64,000 nt of DNA. It comes from an uncultured Bradyrhizobium sp. GTDB lineage: Bacteria; Pseudomonadota; Alphaproteobacteria; Rhizobiales; Xanthobacteraceae. How positions within the stretch are numbered: position 1 is the stretch's first letter; every line of letters starts with the position of its first letter. The stretch spans positions 496,001 to 560,000 of the forward strand of contig NZ_CANSMR010000001.1 in assembly GCF_947648125.1 (NCBI RefSeq), written 5' to 3'. A program made the position numbers and the translations under genes. The notes under the pieces are model-generated. The model ran no database searches, had not been told where the DNA came from, and saw only the letters and a program-made list of their open reading frames with translations. Positions 53,760 to 61,940 of the stretch are shown here, one piece after another.

Positions 53760-54893
53760 ATGAATGACGGGACCCCCATTCGGCAGGCGCGTAATGTTGA
53801 ACTCGGCGCCAGCGGCGAAGAATTCCAGAACCTTCACGAATTCGCGCAAAAGGCCCGCGCCAGGTTGAACCAGAACGCCTGGGACTACATCGTCGGCGCC
53901 TCGGAAACCGAGACCACGATGCGCCGCAACAGAATGGCGCTCGACGAGATCGCGTTCCGGCCGCGCGTGCTGCGCAACGTCATCAATGTGGATCCATCCA
54001 CCGAGGTATTTGGCCGCAAGCTCCGGCTTCCCGTGATGATCGCGCCGGTCGGCGCGCTCGAGATCTTCGATCCGGATGCGGGCGCAGCCGTCGCGCGCGG
54101 AGCGGGGACGTTCGGCGCGGCGCATATGCTGAGTTCGGTGTCGGAGCCTGGGCTGGAGAATACCGCCAAGGCGGCGCCCGACGCCTTGCGCATCTTCCAG
54201 CTTTATGTGCGCGGCGACGATGCGTTCGTCGAGGATACGGTCAGCCGCACCATCGACAATGGTTACGCTGCGTTCTGCCTCACCGTGGACACCGCCCATT
54301 ACAGCCGGCGTGAACGCGACATCGCCAAGCGCTATGTCCGCGAAAGCCGCATCCGCGCCACCGGCGGCGATTTCCAGAAGGGGCTGGAATGGCGGACGGT
54401 GAAATTGATCAAGGACAAGTACAAGATTCCTCTCATCCTCAAGGGTATCGCCACCGCGGAAGACGCCAAGATCGCCCTCGACCACGGGGTCGACTGGATC
54501 TACGTCTCAAATCATGGCGGACGGCAGCTCGACCACGGCCGCGGATCCATGCACGTCCTGCCCGAGATCGTTCAGGCCGTCGCCGGCCGCGCCAAGATCA
54601 TGGTCGACGGTTCGATCTGCCGCGGCACTGACGTTGTGAAAGCGATCGTCTCCGGGGCCGATCTCGTCGGGATCGGCCGTCTGCAATGCTGGGCGCTCGC
54701 CGCGGCCGGCGAGGCAGGCATCGTCCGGATGCTTGAATTGCTGGAGGACGAGGTGATCCGCTGCCTCGGTCTGCTCGGCGTCACCAGCTTCGCCGAACTG
54801 GACAAGTCCTATCTGCATCCGGCGACGCCGACCAATCTGCCGAGCGTGTTCAGCGCATTTCCGCTGCTCGACATAGATCCCTACCGCTACTGA
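53760..54893 (+). CDS. FMN-dependent alpha-hydroxy-acid oxidase/dehydrogenase (LldD-like)
   Basis: 377 residues from ATG 53760 with GGGAGAAG upstream. It is a TIM-barrel FMN enzyme: WDYIVGASETETTMRRNRMALDEIAFRPRVL at the start, LPVMIAPVGAL, and the catalytic segment YVSNHGGRQLDHGRGSMHVLPEIV with the His-Gly-Gly-Arg active site, then VDGSICRGTDVVKAI for FMN phosphate. It oxidises a 2-hydroxy acid such as lactate, glycolate or mandelate; the C-terminus is slightly unusual (PSVFSAFPLLDIDPYRY). It follows the GlxA regulator on the same strand by 154 bp. Confidence 0.93.
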   Translation: MNDGTPIRQARNVELGASGEEFQNLHEFAQKARARLNQNAWDYIVGASETETTMRRNRMALDEIAFRPRVLRNVINVDPSTEVFGRKLRLPVMIAPVGALEIFDPDAGAAVARGAGTFGAAHMLSSVSEPGLENTAKAAPDALRIFQLYVRGDDAFVEDTVSRTIDNGYAAFCLTVDTAHYSRRERDIAKRYVRESRIRATGGDFQKGLEWRTVKLIKDKYKIPLILKGIATAEDAKIALDHGVDWIYVSNHGGRQLDHGRGSMHVLPEIVQAVAGRAKIMVDGSICRGTDVVKAIVSGADLVGIGRLQCWALAAAGEAGIVRMLELLEDEVIRCLGLLGVTSFAELDKSYLHPATPTNLPSVFSAFPLLDIDPYRY

Positions 54894-55040
54894 GCCGCGC
54901 GCTGCGAAGCCATATGGAGCGATGACGCGGTCGGGGCGCCCGGTACCTCGATCGCGCCGGCTCGCCGTCTATCTGTGGTGTCCATGAAGCCGCCGCGGCA
55001 AAGACAAAGTCTGATCCAAATGCCGCACTAGTCGAAGCGA

Positions 55041-55244
55041 ATGGCAAACAATCCATTCGCTGAATATTCACTTGAACGCGCGATCGCCTTGCGCTGGACC
55101 CTCCGCGATATCCAGGCCGGCCGGCTCAAACTGTCGCCGGTCAGCGACGAGGATCTGGGCGTCCTCATCGAACTTGGTCTGGTCGAACTGTATGACGACC
55201 AGCCCGAGCTGACGGAGGCGGGGGCCGCGGTGCTGAACGACTGA
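55041..55244 (+). CDS. Small unknown protein (67 aa)
   Basis: Soluble helical product beginning MANNPFAEYSLERAIALRWT; the second half (SDEDLGVLIELGLVELYDDQPELTEAGAAVLND) looks like a small winged-helix-like end. GAAG lies a few bases upstream. Not recognised; possibly a small DNA- or protein-binding factor. Confidence 0.6.
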   Translation: MANNPFAEYSLERAIALRWTLRDIQAGRLKLSPVSDEDLGVLIELGLVELYDDQPELTEAGAAVLND

Positions 55245-55257
55245 ACGAGCCGATAGC

Positions 55258-55443
55258 CTAGCGCGCGTTCAGGAAGCTTTCGCCGGAATTGCACGGCGCG
55301 CACTGATAGGTCAGCACGTCGTAGACTTGGTCGCGCGGCTCGATCAAGGCGAGCCGCATTTGCCTGCCGCACTTCATGCACGGCATCTCTATGCTGGTCT
55401 TGAAGCGGGTGCAGGTCGGTGTTGGACGAACGGCGCGCAGCAT
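55258..55443 (-). CDS. Small zinc-ribbon-like protein (61 aa)
   Basis: Contains CMKCG and CAPC about 25 residues apart, the layout of a zinc ribbon. ATG 55443 is preceded by AAGGGG with 5-nt spacing. Function unknown. It converges on the 67-residue gene with a 13-bp gap. Confidence 0.65.
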   Translation of the reverse strand: MLRAVRPTPTCTRFKTSIEMPCMKCGRQMRLALIEPRDQVYDVLTYQCAPCNSGESFLNAR

Positions 55444-55671
55444 CGGATCCCCTTATTCCCCACAAGAGACGCGAACGCGACCAACGACGAGGCCGAATCA
55501 CTATGCCACAGTGCTGACACGATTGGAATCGGCCTGCGGTGCAGTCCAGTCGCTGCTAGGTAAATTTTCCTTGGCTGCAACAAGTGGGCCTCTCAAGACT
55601 TGGCGATACGGCGCTGACGCCGTCACAATCTATGCTAACCTTGGCAGACGCTTTTTTCAGGGGGCGCGATC

Positions 55672-56025
55672 ATGATTGAGCCGAAGCTAGAAGTTCCCGC
55701 CGAGTTGCGCGATCTGGCGGAAAAGACCATCGACCAGGCCGAACAGGCCTTCAGCCTGTTCTTTGATGCCGCGAGCAAGTCGATGACGGCGATGCCGGGC
55801 ACGGGTAGCGAGATTTCAAAACAGGCGCTGTCGTTCACCGAGCAGAACATGAAGGCGGCGTTCGAGCACGCGCGCAAGCTCGTGCACGCGACCGATCTGC
55901 AGGAGGCGATGCGGATCCAGTCGGAATTTCTGCGCAGCCAGTTCACCAATGCCGGCGAACATATGCGCCAGATCAGCGGAAGCGTGATGTCAGCCACCAA
56001 GGACGCCACCAAGGGCAAGTTCTAG
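55672..56025 (+). CDS. Phasin-family protein
   Basis: 117-residue helical protein with the phasin_2 pattern: ELRDLAEKTIDQAEQAFSLFFDAASKSM and AFEHARKLVHATDLQEAMRIQSEFLRSQFTNAGEHM. Phasins coat polyhydroxybutyrate granules and control their number and size. CAGGGGGCG lies upstream of the ATG. No polyhydroxybutyrate synthase gene is in the window. Confidence 0.92.
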   Translation: MIEPKLEVPAELRDLAEKTIDQAEQAFSLFFDAASKSMTAMPGTGSEISKQALSFTEQNMKAAFEHARKLVHATDLQEAMRIQSEFLRSQFTNAGEHMRQISGSVMSATKDATKGKF

Positions 56026-56054
56026 GGCAGGCGGCCTTCGCGGCGGGGCGGCCA

Positions 56055-56315
56055 CTAGCGCCGGCGTGCGACCGCGACGCCGAGCAGAAACGCGACAAAC
56101 AGGCTTGCGAGCGGCGCTTCGCGCGTGACCGCGCTCACGGTGGCGAGGACGCCGCCCGGCCGGCGTGAGGTCGCGATCGCGTCGCTGAGGCGATCGGCCG
56201 CCGCTCGAAGTCCGTCCGACACCTCCGTGATGGTACGCGAAACGTCCGTCGCGGTGTCGATCGCGCGCTCACCGAGTGTGGGCTGAAGCGGAGACTCGGG
56301 TGTTTCAGAGCTCAT
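56055..56315 (-). CDS. Small membrane-anchored protein (86 aa)
   Basis: From ATG 56315. The N-terminal 60 residues are helical and amphipathic (DTATDVSRTITEVSDGLRAAADRLSDAIATS), and the C-terminus is one membrane helix with a basic end (PLASLFVAFLLGVAVARRR), like ElaB/YqjD-type ribosome- or membrane-associated proteins. The ribosome site is weak and the frame is open further upstream, so the start is uncertain. It converges on the phasin gene. Confidence 0.65.
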   Translation of the reverse strand: MSSETPESPLQPTLGERAIDTATDVSRTITEVSDGLRAAADRLSDAIATSRRPGGVLATVSAVTREAPLASLFVAFLLGVAVARRR

Positions 56316-56501
56316 GTGCCGTGCCGCGATTTCACTAAAGGTGGGGTGGCCGTTACCCTGGCTATCCGCGCGTGCGCGTGGCGACGTCCACATATCGGGA
56401 AATTCAGCAGCTGCGGATTGGTTCCAGCAACATGCCTCGCTTTCATATCGCGGAACCGGAAACTTACACGCCGGTTGCGGCTTGTTTCCGTGGAGGAGAC
56501 G

Positions 56502-56810
56502 ATGATGACAATGCAGGCGTATGGCATATCGGATGGTCGTTCGGTCAAGCATCGAAATCGGCACGGCGGAACGCCGCTGTTGATCGCGGCCCTGGTTGCG
56601 ATCCTCGGCGTGCTGGGCATGCTGATGGTCGACCACGGTCCGTGGAGCAAGCCGAAGGTGCAGCCCGCCGCTTCCGCCAACTACTCAACGACGGGCGAGG
56701 CGGCACGCGCGGCCGGCGCAAAGGTGATGCCGACCGAGCCCAAGACACCGATTGAGCCTGATCCACCCGGCCCAAAGCCCGCTCAGCCGGCAAATCCGAG
56801 CACGCAGTAG
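56502..56810 (+). CDS. Small membrane protein with Pro-rich periplasmic tail (102 aa)
   Basis: ATG 56502 follows GGAGGAG at 56492-56498. A basic N-terminus leads into one membrane helix (PLLIAALVAILGVLGMLMV), then a tail rich in Pro, Ala and Lys (PTEPKTPIEPDPPGPKPAQP). It is likely an inner-membrane protein with a periplasmic linker-like tail. Not recognised. Confidence 0.75.
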   Translation: MMTMQAYGISDGRSVKHRNRHGGTPLLIAALVAILGVLGMLMVDHGPWSKPKVQPAASANYSTTGEAARAAGAKVMPTEPKTPIEPDPPGPKPAQPANPSTQ

Positions 56811-56857
56811 CAGACACGGGGCGTCCTTGAGATTGCATCCGACGCAAAGTGCAGGAA

Positions 56858-56884
56858 TTGACCCGTCGGGCAAATCAGCGGCAC
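56858..56884 (+). repeat. Promoter-like repeat, copy 1 (TTGACCCGTCGGGCAA type)
   Basis: TTGACCCGTCGGGCAAATCA followed by GCGGCA. The -35-like TTGACC is at 56858-56863, but no good -10 lies at the right distance. Two more copies occur at 57198 and 57373. It overlaps the 3' flank of the minus-strand 61-residue gene. Confidence 0.6.
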
Positions 56885-56913
56885 AAAGCTATAGTCGAAA
56901 TACTGCGGGACGA

Positions 56914-57099
56914 TCAGCGCACGCTGACGAGCATGCCCCACGCCGCAGCGAACCCGGCACCGACGAGAACCAGCACCGGGCTGTCGCAGAAGATACCGCC
57001 ATACTGGCACATGGTGGCACCGATCGAACCGATCTCATGATGGCCCGCCGCATAGAACAGGCCGGACAGGACCGCGAGCACGGCAGCAACGAAATACAT
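56914..57099 (-). CDS. Small double-spanning membrane protein (61 aa)
   Basis: ATG 57099 has a near-ideal AGGAGGAA 6 nt upstream. The product has two hydrophobic helices (FVAAVLAVLSGLFYAAG and PVLVLVGAGFAAAWGML) linked by a segment with two cysteines (MCQYGGIFC). It is probably an inner-membrane protein; function unknown. Confidence 0.78.
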   Translation of the reverse strand: MYFVAAVLAVLSGLFYAAGHHEIGSIGATMCQYGGIFCDSPVLVLVGAGFAAAWGMLVSVR

Positions 57100-57372
57100 C
57101 GAGGCTTCCTCCTTGCAATCTAACTGCGGCTCGGGTCGACCGACGCGAGCCAAAACTGTCCTGATGTCGATCCAAATGTTGTGAGCCGCTTGTCCGCTTG
57201 ACGCGTCGGGCAACTCAGCGGCACACTGACATCATCGCAACAAGCATACGGCCGATCGGCGCCGGCTCGTGTTGCGATTCCGGATCATGCGCAGAGTTTC
57301 GGTCAAAGCGGTTTCCCGCCGTCGAAGCCGACGCATCACATTTTACCGATCGCATTCAGTTCGCAAAAACGT
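57100..57372. other. Intergenic region between small genes, with promoter-like repeat copy 2
   Basis: No gene is supportable. The region contains TTGACGCGTCGGGCAACTCA at 57198-57217 followed by GCGGCACACT, a second copy of the promoter-like repeat with a poor -10 (CACACT). Confidence 0.5.
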
Positions 57373-57402
57373 TTGACACGTCGGGCAACTCAGGGGCATA
57401 AT
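57373..57402 (+). promoter_or_regulatory. Promoter, third copy of the TTGAC-CGTCGGGCAA repeat
   Basis: TTGACA (57373-57378) and CATAAT (57397-57402) are 18 bp apart, matching sigma70 consensus at 6/6 and 5/6. The spacer contains the shared CGTCGGGCAACTCAGGGG. It points at the terminator only 20 bp downstream, so it would make a very short transcript. Confidence 0.6.
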
Positions 57403-57408
57403 CCGAAA

Positions 57409-57457
57409 ATCAGAAATTGTTGAGCCCGCGCGGAGCAATCCGCCGCGGGCTTTTTCT
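57409..57457 (+). ncRNA. Candidate very short RNA (promoter directly followed by terminator)
   Basis: Transcription from the promoter at 57373-57402 would begin near 57409 and meet the hairpin at 57423-57450 with its T-run, giving an RNA of about 50 nt. No reading frame of useful length lies within it. The existence of the RNA is inferred from the two signals only. Confidence 0.4.
57423..57457 (+). terminator. Rho-independent terminator
   Basis: AGCCCGCGCGG pairs with CCGCCGCGGGCT across a short AGCAAT loop, allowing one mismatch or bulge, and is followed by TTTTTCTTT. It is the strongest intrinsic terminator in this part of the window, yet no plus-strand gene ends just before it. Confidence 0.75.
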
Positions 57458-57748
57458 TTGCCGTTTCACCAATCGGACGGCGGCCGCAACGTCACGACGC
57501 CACATCCTCCCAGCCCGTCGCCTGAGCGTCGCAAGCGAGCCGCCGTCCGAACCCATTGAAACGAGCGTGAAATTGGCCGGTGCGCGCGAACGCGCCGGTC
57601 CTGCGGCGCGGCGAAAGCCGGCGTCGCCCGCGGCCCCACTCGTCAGGGATAAGGTTCGCGCCCCAAAGATCGCCGCCCGCTGCGCGATCTGCCGCACATT
57701 CCATTCGATGGCCGCATCGCGCGCGGACGGCCGATCAACGAGGTTCGC
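57458..57748. other. Intergenic region, no supportable gene
   Basis: About 290 bp. The frames across it are Arg/Ser-rich and lack ribosome sites. It probably holds the promoter of the two tiny coupled genes that follow. Confidence 0.45.
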
Positions 57749-57817
57749 ATGACTGCTTATTTGATATCGCTCGCACTCGCCGGCCTGATCGCCATTGCGT
57801 TGTTGGAGTTTACATGA
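57749..57817 (+). CDS. Tiny membrane peptide (22 aa), coupled to next gene
   Basis: ATG 57749 with GAGG nearby; the product MTAYLISLALAGLIAIALLE plus FT is one hydrophobic helix. Its TGA overlaps the next ATG as ATGA, a typical coupling arrangement. It could be a functional micropeptide or a leader that only serves translation of the next gene. Confidence 0.5.
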   Translation: MTAYLISLALAGLIAIALLEFT

Positions 57818-57975
57818 GCGCAGAGATCATACAGTTCATCCCCCGTCCGCGTCACGAAGGCGAGCGAACGGATTTTCCCACGATCGCATTTCGCTCGGCG
57901 TTGCCCGATCCTGATACGCATGATGTCGATACGGCTCCGAGCGAATATCTCCCGTCCGATTGGGAGGAGAAATAG
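57814..57975 (+). CDS. Small unknown acidic protein (53 aa)
   Basis: Begins MSAEIIQFIPRPRHEGERTD and ends PSEYLPSDWEEK. Soluble, proline- and acid-rich. It starts inside the stop of the 22-residue frame. Short proteins of this style recur in Bradyrhizobium as far as I recall, but no function is known. Confidence 0.6.
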   Translation: MSAEIIQFIPRPRHEGERTDFPTIAFRSALPDPDTHDVDTAPSEYLPSDWEEK

Positions 57976-58513
57976 CTTGGCAAAGACGATCACGCAGATC
58001 CGCTCGCTTGCGCGGAGCCATACAAGAAGCGCACTCAATCATTTCTCAGCCAACAACTTCATCCGGCAGGGGTATCGGCTCTTCCAACCTGCCTCGCCCT
58101 GGGCATGGCAGCACACGCTGTATTGGCGGAAGCAGCTCGTCTAGTTCCTGCGAGGTGGAATTGACCGTTGCCGACAATTTGACGACGTAGGGCGCCCGGT
58201 GGTCGATTGGCCGCCGGGCTTCTTGGCGTTTCTGGTTCGTAGGCCGCACCCTTCGGTAAGCTGCGGTCGTTAGCCGGAGCTTGGCCTCGCATCGAATTTT
58301 GGGTGGGAGAATGCTAGGGTGCCCTGTGCCGCGCGGACGGAACATGGCTGAGAGCGTTCCCGCCACTGGACGCCCGGTGGCGGCAGTTGAGAACTCTGTG
58401 CCTTGATTCGCCGGACGCAGGTTTGCGCGTCTTGATCTCTGGTGATCGCTCGATAAACTGAACCGAACGACCCGTCGCGCGAATGTTTCGGAGATCGAAC
58501 GAAGGAAGAGACC
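57976..58513. other. Intergenic region before the flavin monooxygenase operon, no supportable gene
   Basis: About 540 bp. Frames on both strands are poor in protein character. The right-hand 100 bp should contain the monooxygenase operon promoter and possibly a TetR site; no convincing palindrome was found by eye. Confidence 0.45.
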
Positions 58514-59740
58514 ATGGTTGAGGTTGGCCGCGGGCTCGACACCAAGATGCCGCCAGGGTCAGATCGGGATCACTATTCGCTCATGGTCGCGCGAGCCCGA
58601 GCGCTGGCACCGGCTCTGCGTGAACGGGCTGCGCGGACCGAAGAATTGCGCCGTTTGCCGCCCGAGACCGAGCGGGATCTGCACGATAGTGGGCTTTTCC
58701 GAATCCTGCAGCCCAAGCGCGTCGGGGGCAGCGAACTCGACTATGTTGCGCTGGTCGATTGCGCCGACGCCCTGGGGCAGGGCGACGCCTCGGTCTCCTG
58801 GAACTTTGCCAATCTTGCGAGCCACCACTGGATGCTGGGTATGTTCGCGCCCGAGGCGCAGAGCGCCGTGTGGGACGAGAATCCCGATACGCTGATCGCG
58901 TCTTCCTTTGTTTTCCCGGCAGGACGGGCCAGGAAGGCACGTGGCGGTTATTTACTGAGCGGTCATTGGCCGTTCTCGTCCGGGGTGGAAGCCTGCGGGT
59001 GGAACATGCTCGCGAGCGTGGTTGCCTCGGATGATGAGGCCGACGGCGTCGAGTATCGGCTCTTCCTGTTGAACAGGCGCGACTACAGCATCGACGACAC
59101 CTGGAACGCGGCAGGTCTGCGCGGAACAGGATCGAACGATGTGCGAGTAACTGACGCATTCGTTCCCGAGCATATGACGGTCGCCGTCAGCGATCTTGCG
59201 GGTGGCGCAACGCCAGGCAGCGTCGTCAATCCGAACGCGCTCTACATGCTTCCGGTTTTCTCGTTGTTCCCCTATGTGCTGTCTGGGGTCGGTCTGGGAA
59301 ATGCCCAGGCGTGCCTGGATGATTACGTCGAGATCGCGCGACACCGTGCCTCGACATACAATCGGGCCAAGCTCGGCGACCTGCAGAGCACACAGATCAA
59401 GATCGCCGAGGCCTCTGCGAAGATAGATGCCGCACGGCTGATCATGCGCACGAATTGCGTTGATGTGCTTGCAGAGATTCGGCGTGGTGATATCCCCAGC
59501 ATTGCGGCGAAGACGAAGCTCCGGCGCGATGGCGCGTTCGCGGTCAATTTGTGCACCGAAGCCGTCTCTCTTCTGTTTGCAGCGAGCGGGGCGCGCAGCC
59601 TGTTCACCTCGGGTGCACTACAGCGCCAGTTTCGCGATGCGCATGCAGTGAACGCACATCTCGCCTTCAATTTCGACGCGGCGGGCACCAATTACGGGCG
59701 GGTGGCTCTTGGGCTGCCGTCTGAAAACCTGACGCTTTGA
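58514..59740 (+). CDS. Flavin-dependent monooxygenase, oxygenase subunit (acyl-CoA dehydrogenase fold, HsaA-like)
   Basis: 408 residues with the acyl-CoA dehydrogenase fold used by group D flavin monooxygenases. The N-terminal helices contain RLPPETERDLHDSGLFRILQPKRVGG; the middle has GDASVSWNFANLASHHWMLGMF and GHWPFSSGVEACGWNMLASV; the C-terminal helices end GTNYGRVALG. It needs reduced FMN or FAD from a reductase, supplied by the next gene 7 bp downstream. Relatives hydroxylate phenols, steroid intermediates or alkane sulfonates. GGAAGAG precedes the ATG. Confidence 0.88.
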   Translation: MVEVGRGLDTKMPPGSDRDHYSLMVARARALAPALRERAARTEELRRLPPETERDLHDSGLFRILQPKRVGGSELDYVALVDCADALGQGDASVSWNFANLASHHWMLGMFAPEAQSAVWDENPDTLIASSFVFPAGRARKARGGYLLSGHWPFSSGVEACGWNMLASVVASDDEADGVEYRLFLLNRRDYSIDDTWNAAGLRGTGSNDVRVTDAFVPEHMTVAVSDLAGGATPGSVVNPNALYMLPVFSLFPYVLSGVGLGNAQACLDDYVEIARHRASTYNRAKLGDLQSTQIKIAEASAKIDAARLIMRTNCVDVLAEIRRGDIPSIAAKTKLRRDGAFAVNLCTEAVSLLFAASGARSLFTSGALQRQFRDAHAVNAHLAFNFDAAGTNYGRVALGLPSENLTL

Positions 59741-59747
59741 GGCTGGG

Positions 59748-60302
59748 ATGTCCGACTCACCCAAACATCCGCCGGATCCGGCCAGTGAACTCGCAAGCGA
59801 CAGCTCGACGATCGATCCCCGTGACTTCCGCCATGCCCTCGGTATGTTTGCGACCGGTGTGACGATCGTCACCGCGATGTCGGCCGAAGGACGACCGTAC
59901 GGAATTACGTGCAATTCCTTTGCGTCGGTGTCGCTCAACCCTCCACTCGTGTTGTGGAGCCTGGGGATGTTTTCGCAGGGACTGCCGATCTTCCAGAATG
60001 CCAGCCATTTCACGGTCAACGTTCTTGACGCGTCGCAGCAGACGCTGGCGATAAAGTTTGCCAGATCATCGGGTGACAAATTCGCCGGTGTGAGTTGGTC
60101 ACCAGGCCTCGGGAACGCTCCTGTGCTTGCCGACGTGGTCGCAAATTTCCAATGCCGGGCTGCTAACCGCTACTACGGCGGCGATCACGTCATTTTCCTG
60201 GGCGCAGTGGAAGCGTACGCCTATAACCGGAACAATCCGCTGTTGTTCGCCCGAGGAGGTTTTGGCCGGTTCCAGGCTCACGACGGTGACAAGACATCAT
60301 GA
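59748..60302 (+). CDS. Flavin reductase (HsaB/HpaC-like) of the two-component monooxygenase
   Basis: 184 residues with the flavin-reductase-like domain: DFRHALGMFATGVTIVTAMSAEGRPYGITCNSFASVSLNPPLVLW, then FTVNVLDASQQ and the GDHVIFLGAVEAY end. It uses NAD(P)H to supply free reduced flavin to the oxygenase. It overlaps the TetR gene by 4 bp, so all three genes form one operon. Confidence 0.92.
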   Translation: MSDSPKHPPDPASELASDSSTIDPRDFRHALGMFATGVTIVTAMSAEGRPYGITCNSFASVSLNPPLVLWSLGMFSQGLPIFQNASHFTVNVLDASQQTLAIKFARSSGDKFAGVSWSPGLGNAPVLADVVANFQCRAANRYYGGDHVIFLGAVEAYAYNRNNPLLFARGGFGRFQAHDGDKTS

Positions 60303-60985
60303 ATCGAAAAGCGCCAGTCAAGCGAGCGCGCGCCAAGCATAAGCGGTTATCAGCCGATGATCGTCGCAGTGAATTCGTCACCAAGGCAACCGAGCTCTTT
60401 GCCGAGGAAGGATTTGGCGGCGGTACGCGTGCCCTGGCGCGCAAGCTCGGCGTAACCCAGCCGCTGCTTTACCGCTACTTTCCGAGCAAGGATGAGCTCA
60501 TCAAGGAGGTCTACCGCAAGGTCTATCTGGAACCCTTGGAGATCGGTTGGGAGAAATTGCTCTCGGATCGGTCGCGTCCGATTCGTGTGCGGCTGCAGGA
60601 ATTCTACGAAGTTTACACGGATGCGATCTTCAACCGCAGATGGCTCAGAATCTATCTCTACTCCGGCCTGAAGGGACTCGATATCAACCGTTGGTATGTC
60701 GGCATGGTCAAGGAAAAGATACTGACGCGCATTCTCAGGGAATGCCGCCACGACGCCGGCCTCGCGACCCAAAGCAGGCCCAGCGCCGCCGAACTGGAGC
60801 TGGCCTGGGTGTTTCACGGCGGGATCTTCTATTACGGCGTACGCAAGTACATCTACGAAGCGCCCGTCCTCGAGGACAAGGCGCAGATGATCAGTGATGC
60901 GCTGGATATCTTTCTTGCGGGATTTGAGAGGATGGCGGAAAGCGCGACCGATCGTCGGGCGGCGTCGATCAAGGTTGTCGGCTGA
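60299..60985 (+). CDS. TetR-family regulator of the flavin monooxygenase operon
   Basis: 228 residues. A basic N-terminal extension (RKAPVKRARAKHKRL) precedes the helix-turn-helix FVTKATELFAEEGFGGGTRALARKLGVTQPLLYRYFPSKDELI. The C-terminal ligand domain is of unknown specificity. It is coupled to the reductase gene and probably controls the operon in response to the aromatic substrate. Its 3' end overlaps the decayed recombinase on the other strand by 18 bp. Confidence 0.92.
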   Translation: MNRKAPVKRARAKHKRLSADDRRSEFVTKATELFAEEGFGGGTRALARKLGVTQPLLYRYFPSKDELIKEVYRKVYLEPLEIGWEKLLSDRSRPIRVRLQEFYEVYTDAIFNRRWLRIYLYSGLKGLDINRWYVGMVKEKILTRILRECRHDAGLATQSRPSAAELELAWVFHGGIFYYGVRKYIYEAPVLEDKAQMISDALDIFLAGFERMAESATDRRAASIKVVG

Positions 60986-61940
60986 GCCGGATTTTGATTC
61001 CGCCATTCGGAACTTCGATCCTCCCGCCCAGCCAGTCCGATCCGGCACTCTGAACTGTGTCAGATGCCGCATTCTGAACGTCTGTTGCCACTTGGTTCGC
61101 CAGCATGTGGGCGTGGCGCTTCTAGGTCGCCGAAAGCATCCGGGCATCGGTGCGCTTGGCGCATCCCGAATTGCTTTCCCGGGCGCGGTGCGCAGATAGG
61201 GCGCGTCCTTGGCCCTCGGTCAGTTCCGCCCCATCGAGTTCGGTCATACCCCGTGCCGACAGGCGTCCAGGGCGAACTTCTTCGGGCAGGCCAATTGCTT
61301 TTCTCATGCGCTGGACAATCTTTTGCATGCCAGAGAAGGAGTGGGCTGGAAACGCCTTCCTCGACTTCCAGTAGAATCATGGGTACGCCGCGACGTACGA
61401 GCTTCGCCTGCACCGCCTCGGCTTCCTCATAGAATCTGACAATCTCGCCGGTTGGAAGTCGCTCTTCCAAAAAAGGGGATGGTCGATGACGGGCTCCGGT
61501 CTTGTGGTGTTCGATTCGAATCGTTGGCTTTTGCCCGGTCCGATAACTAGTCCATTTGATGTGGCCGGCAATCATGTTCTCCGGGCGCTGCAACTACTCG
61601 AAGCAGATGACCGCTGCAGCGTCATACTCCGGCTCACCATGCTCCAGGCAACCGTGCGCGAACTTGTAGGTCTGCTCTCTCGCGTAACGGCGTGTCTGAC
61701 CTGCTTGACCCGGGTTGCCATCGTGACGCCCAGCCAGGGGTTCGGTATGTCCGCTGGGAACTCGGCGGGAGGCAACCGATGAACGACGCGCCAGGCCTTT
61801 CGGCATAACACGACCAGTTTTTCAGCGGTCCGCAGCCGGTTGCCTTTCCCACCTCTGACGAATGCATCGTACAACTTGTCCGCGCCCAGCGGGGTAACGA
61901 ACTTGATCGGCCGGCTGCCGACGCGACCGAGGCCCGACGT
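60968..61940 (-). pseudogene. Decayed tyrosine recombinase (phage-type integrase), C-terminal two thirds
   Basis: Reading the minus strand, recognisable integrase pieces occur in order but in different frames: GRVGSRPIKFVTPLGADKLYDAFVRGG, AEKLVVLCRKAWRVVHRL, then after a frameshift EQTYKFAHGCLEHGEPEYDAAAVICFE, an in-frame TAG where Trp is expected, LQRPENMIAGHIKWTSYRTG, and after another frameshift MQKIVQRMRKAIGLP, MTELDGAELTEGQGRALSAH, a further TAG, and KRHAHMLANQVATDV. The N-terminal third is missing; an in-frame TGA precedes the first piece. The gene is dead. Its 3' end abuts the tetR stop, marking the edge of an old mobile island. Confidence 0.85.

Noticed and set aside
58046-58366. Possible transposase remnant on the minus strand
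   Set aside because: A few words (SQELDELLPP) recall IS66-type ends, but the rest does not align and no inverted ends were found.
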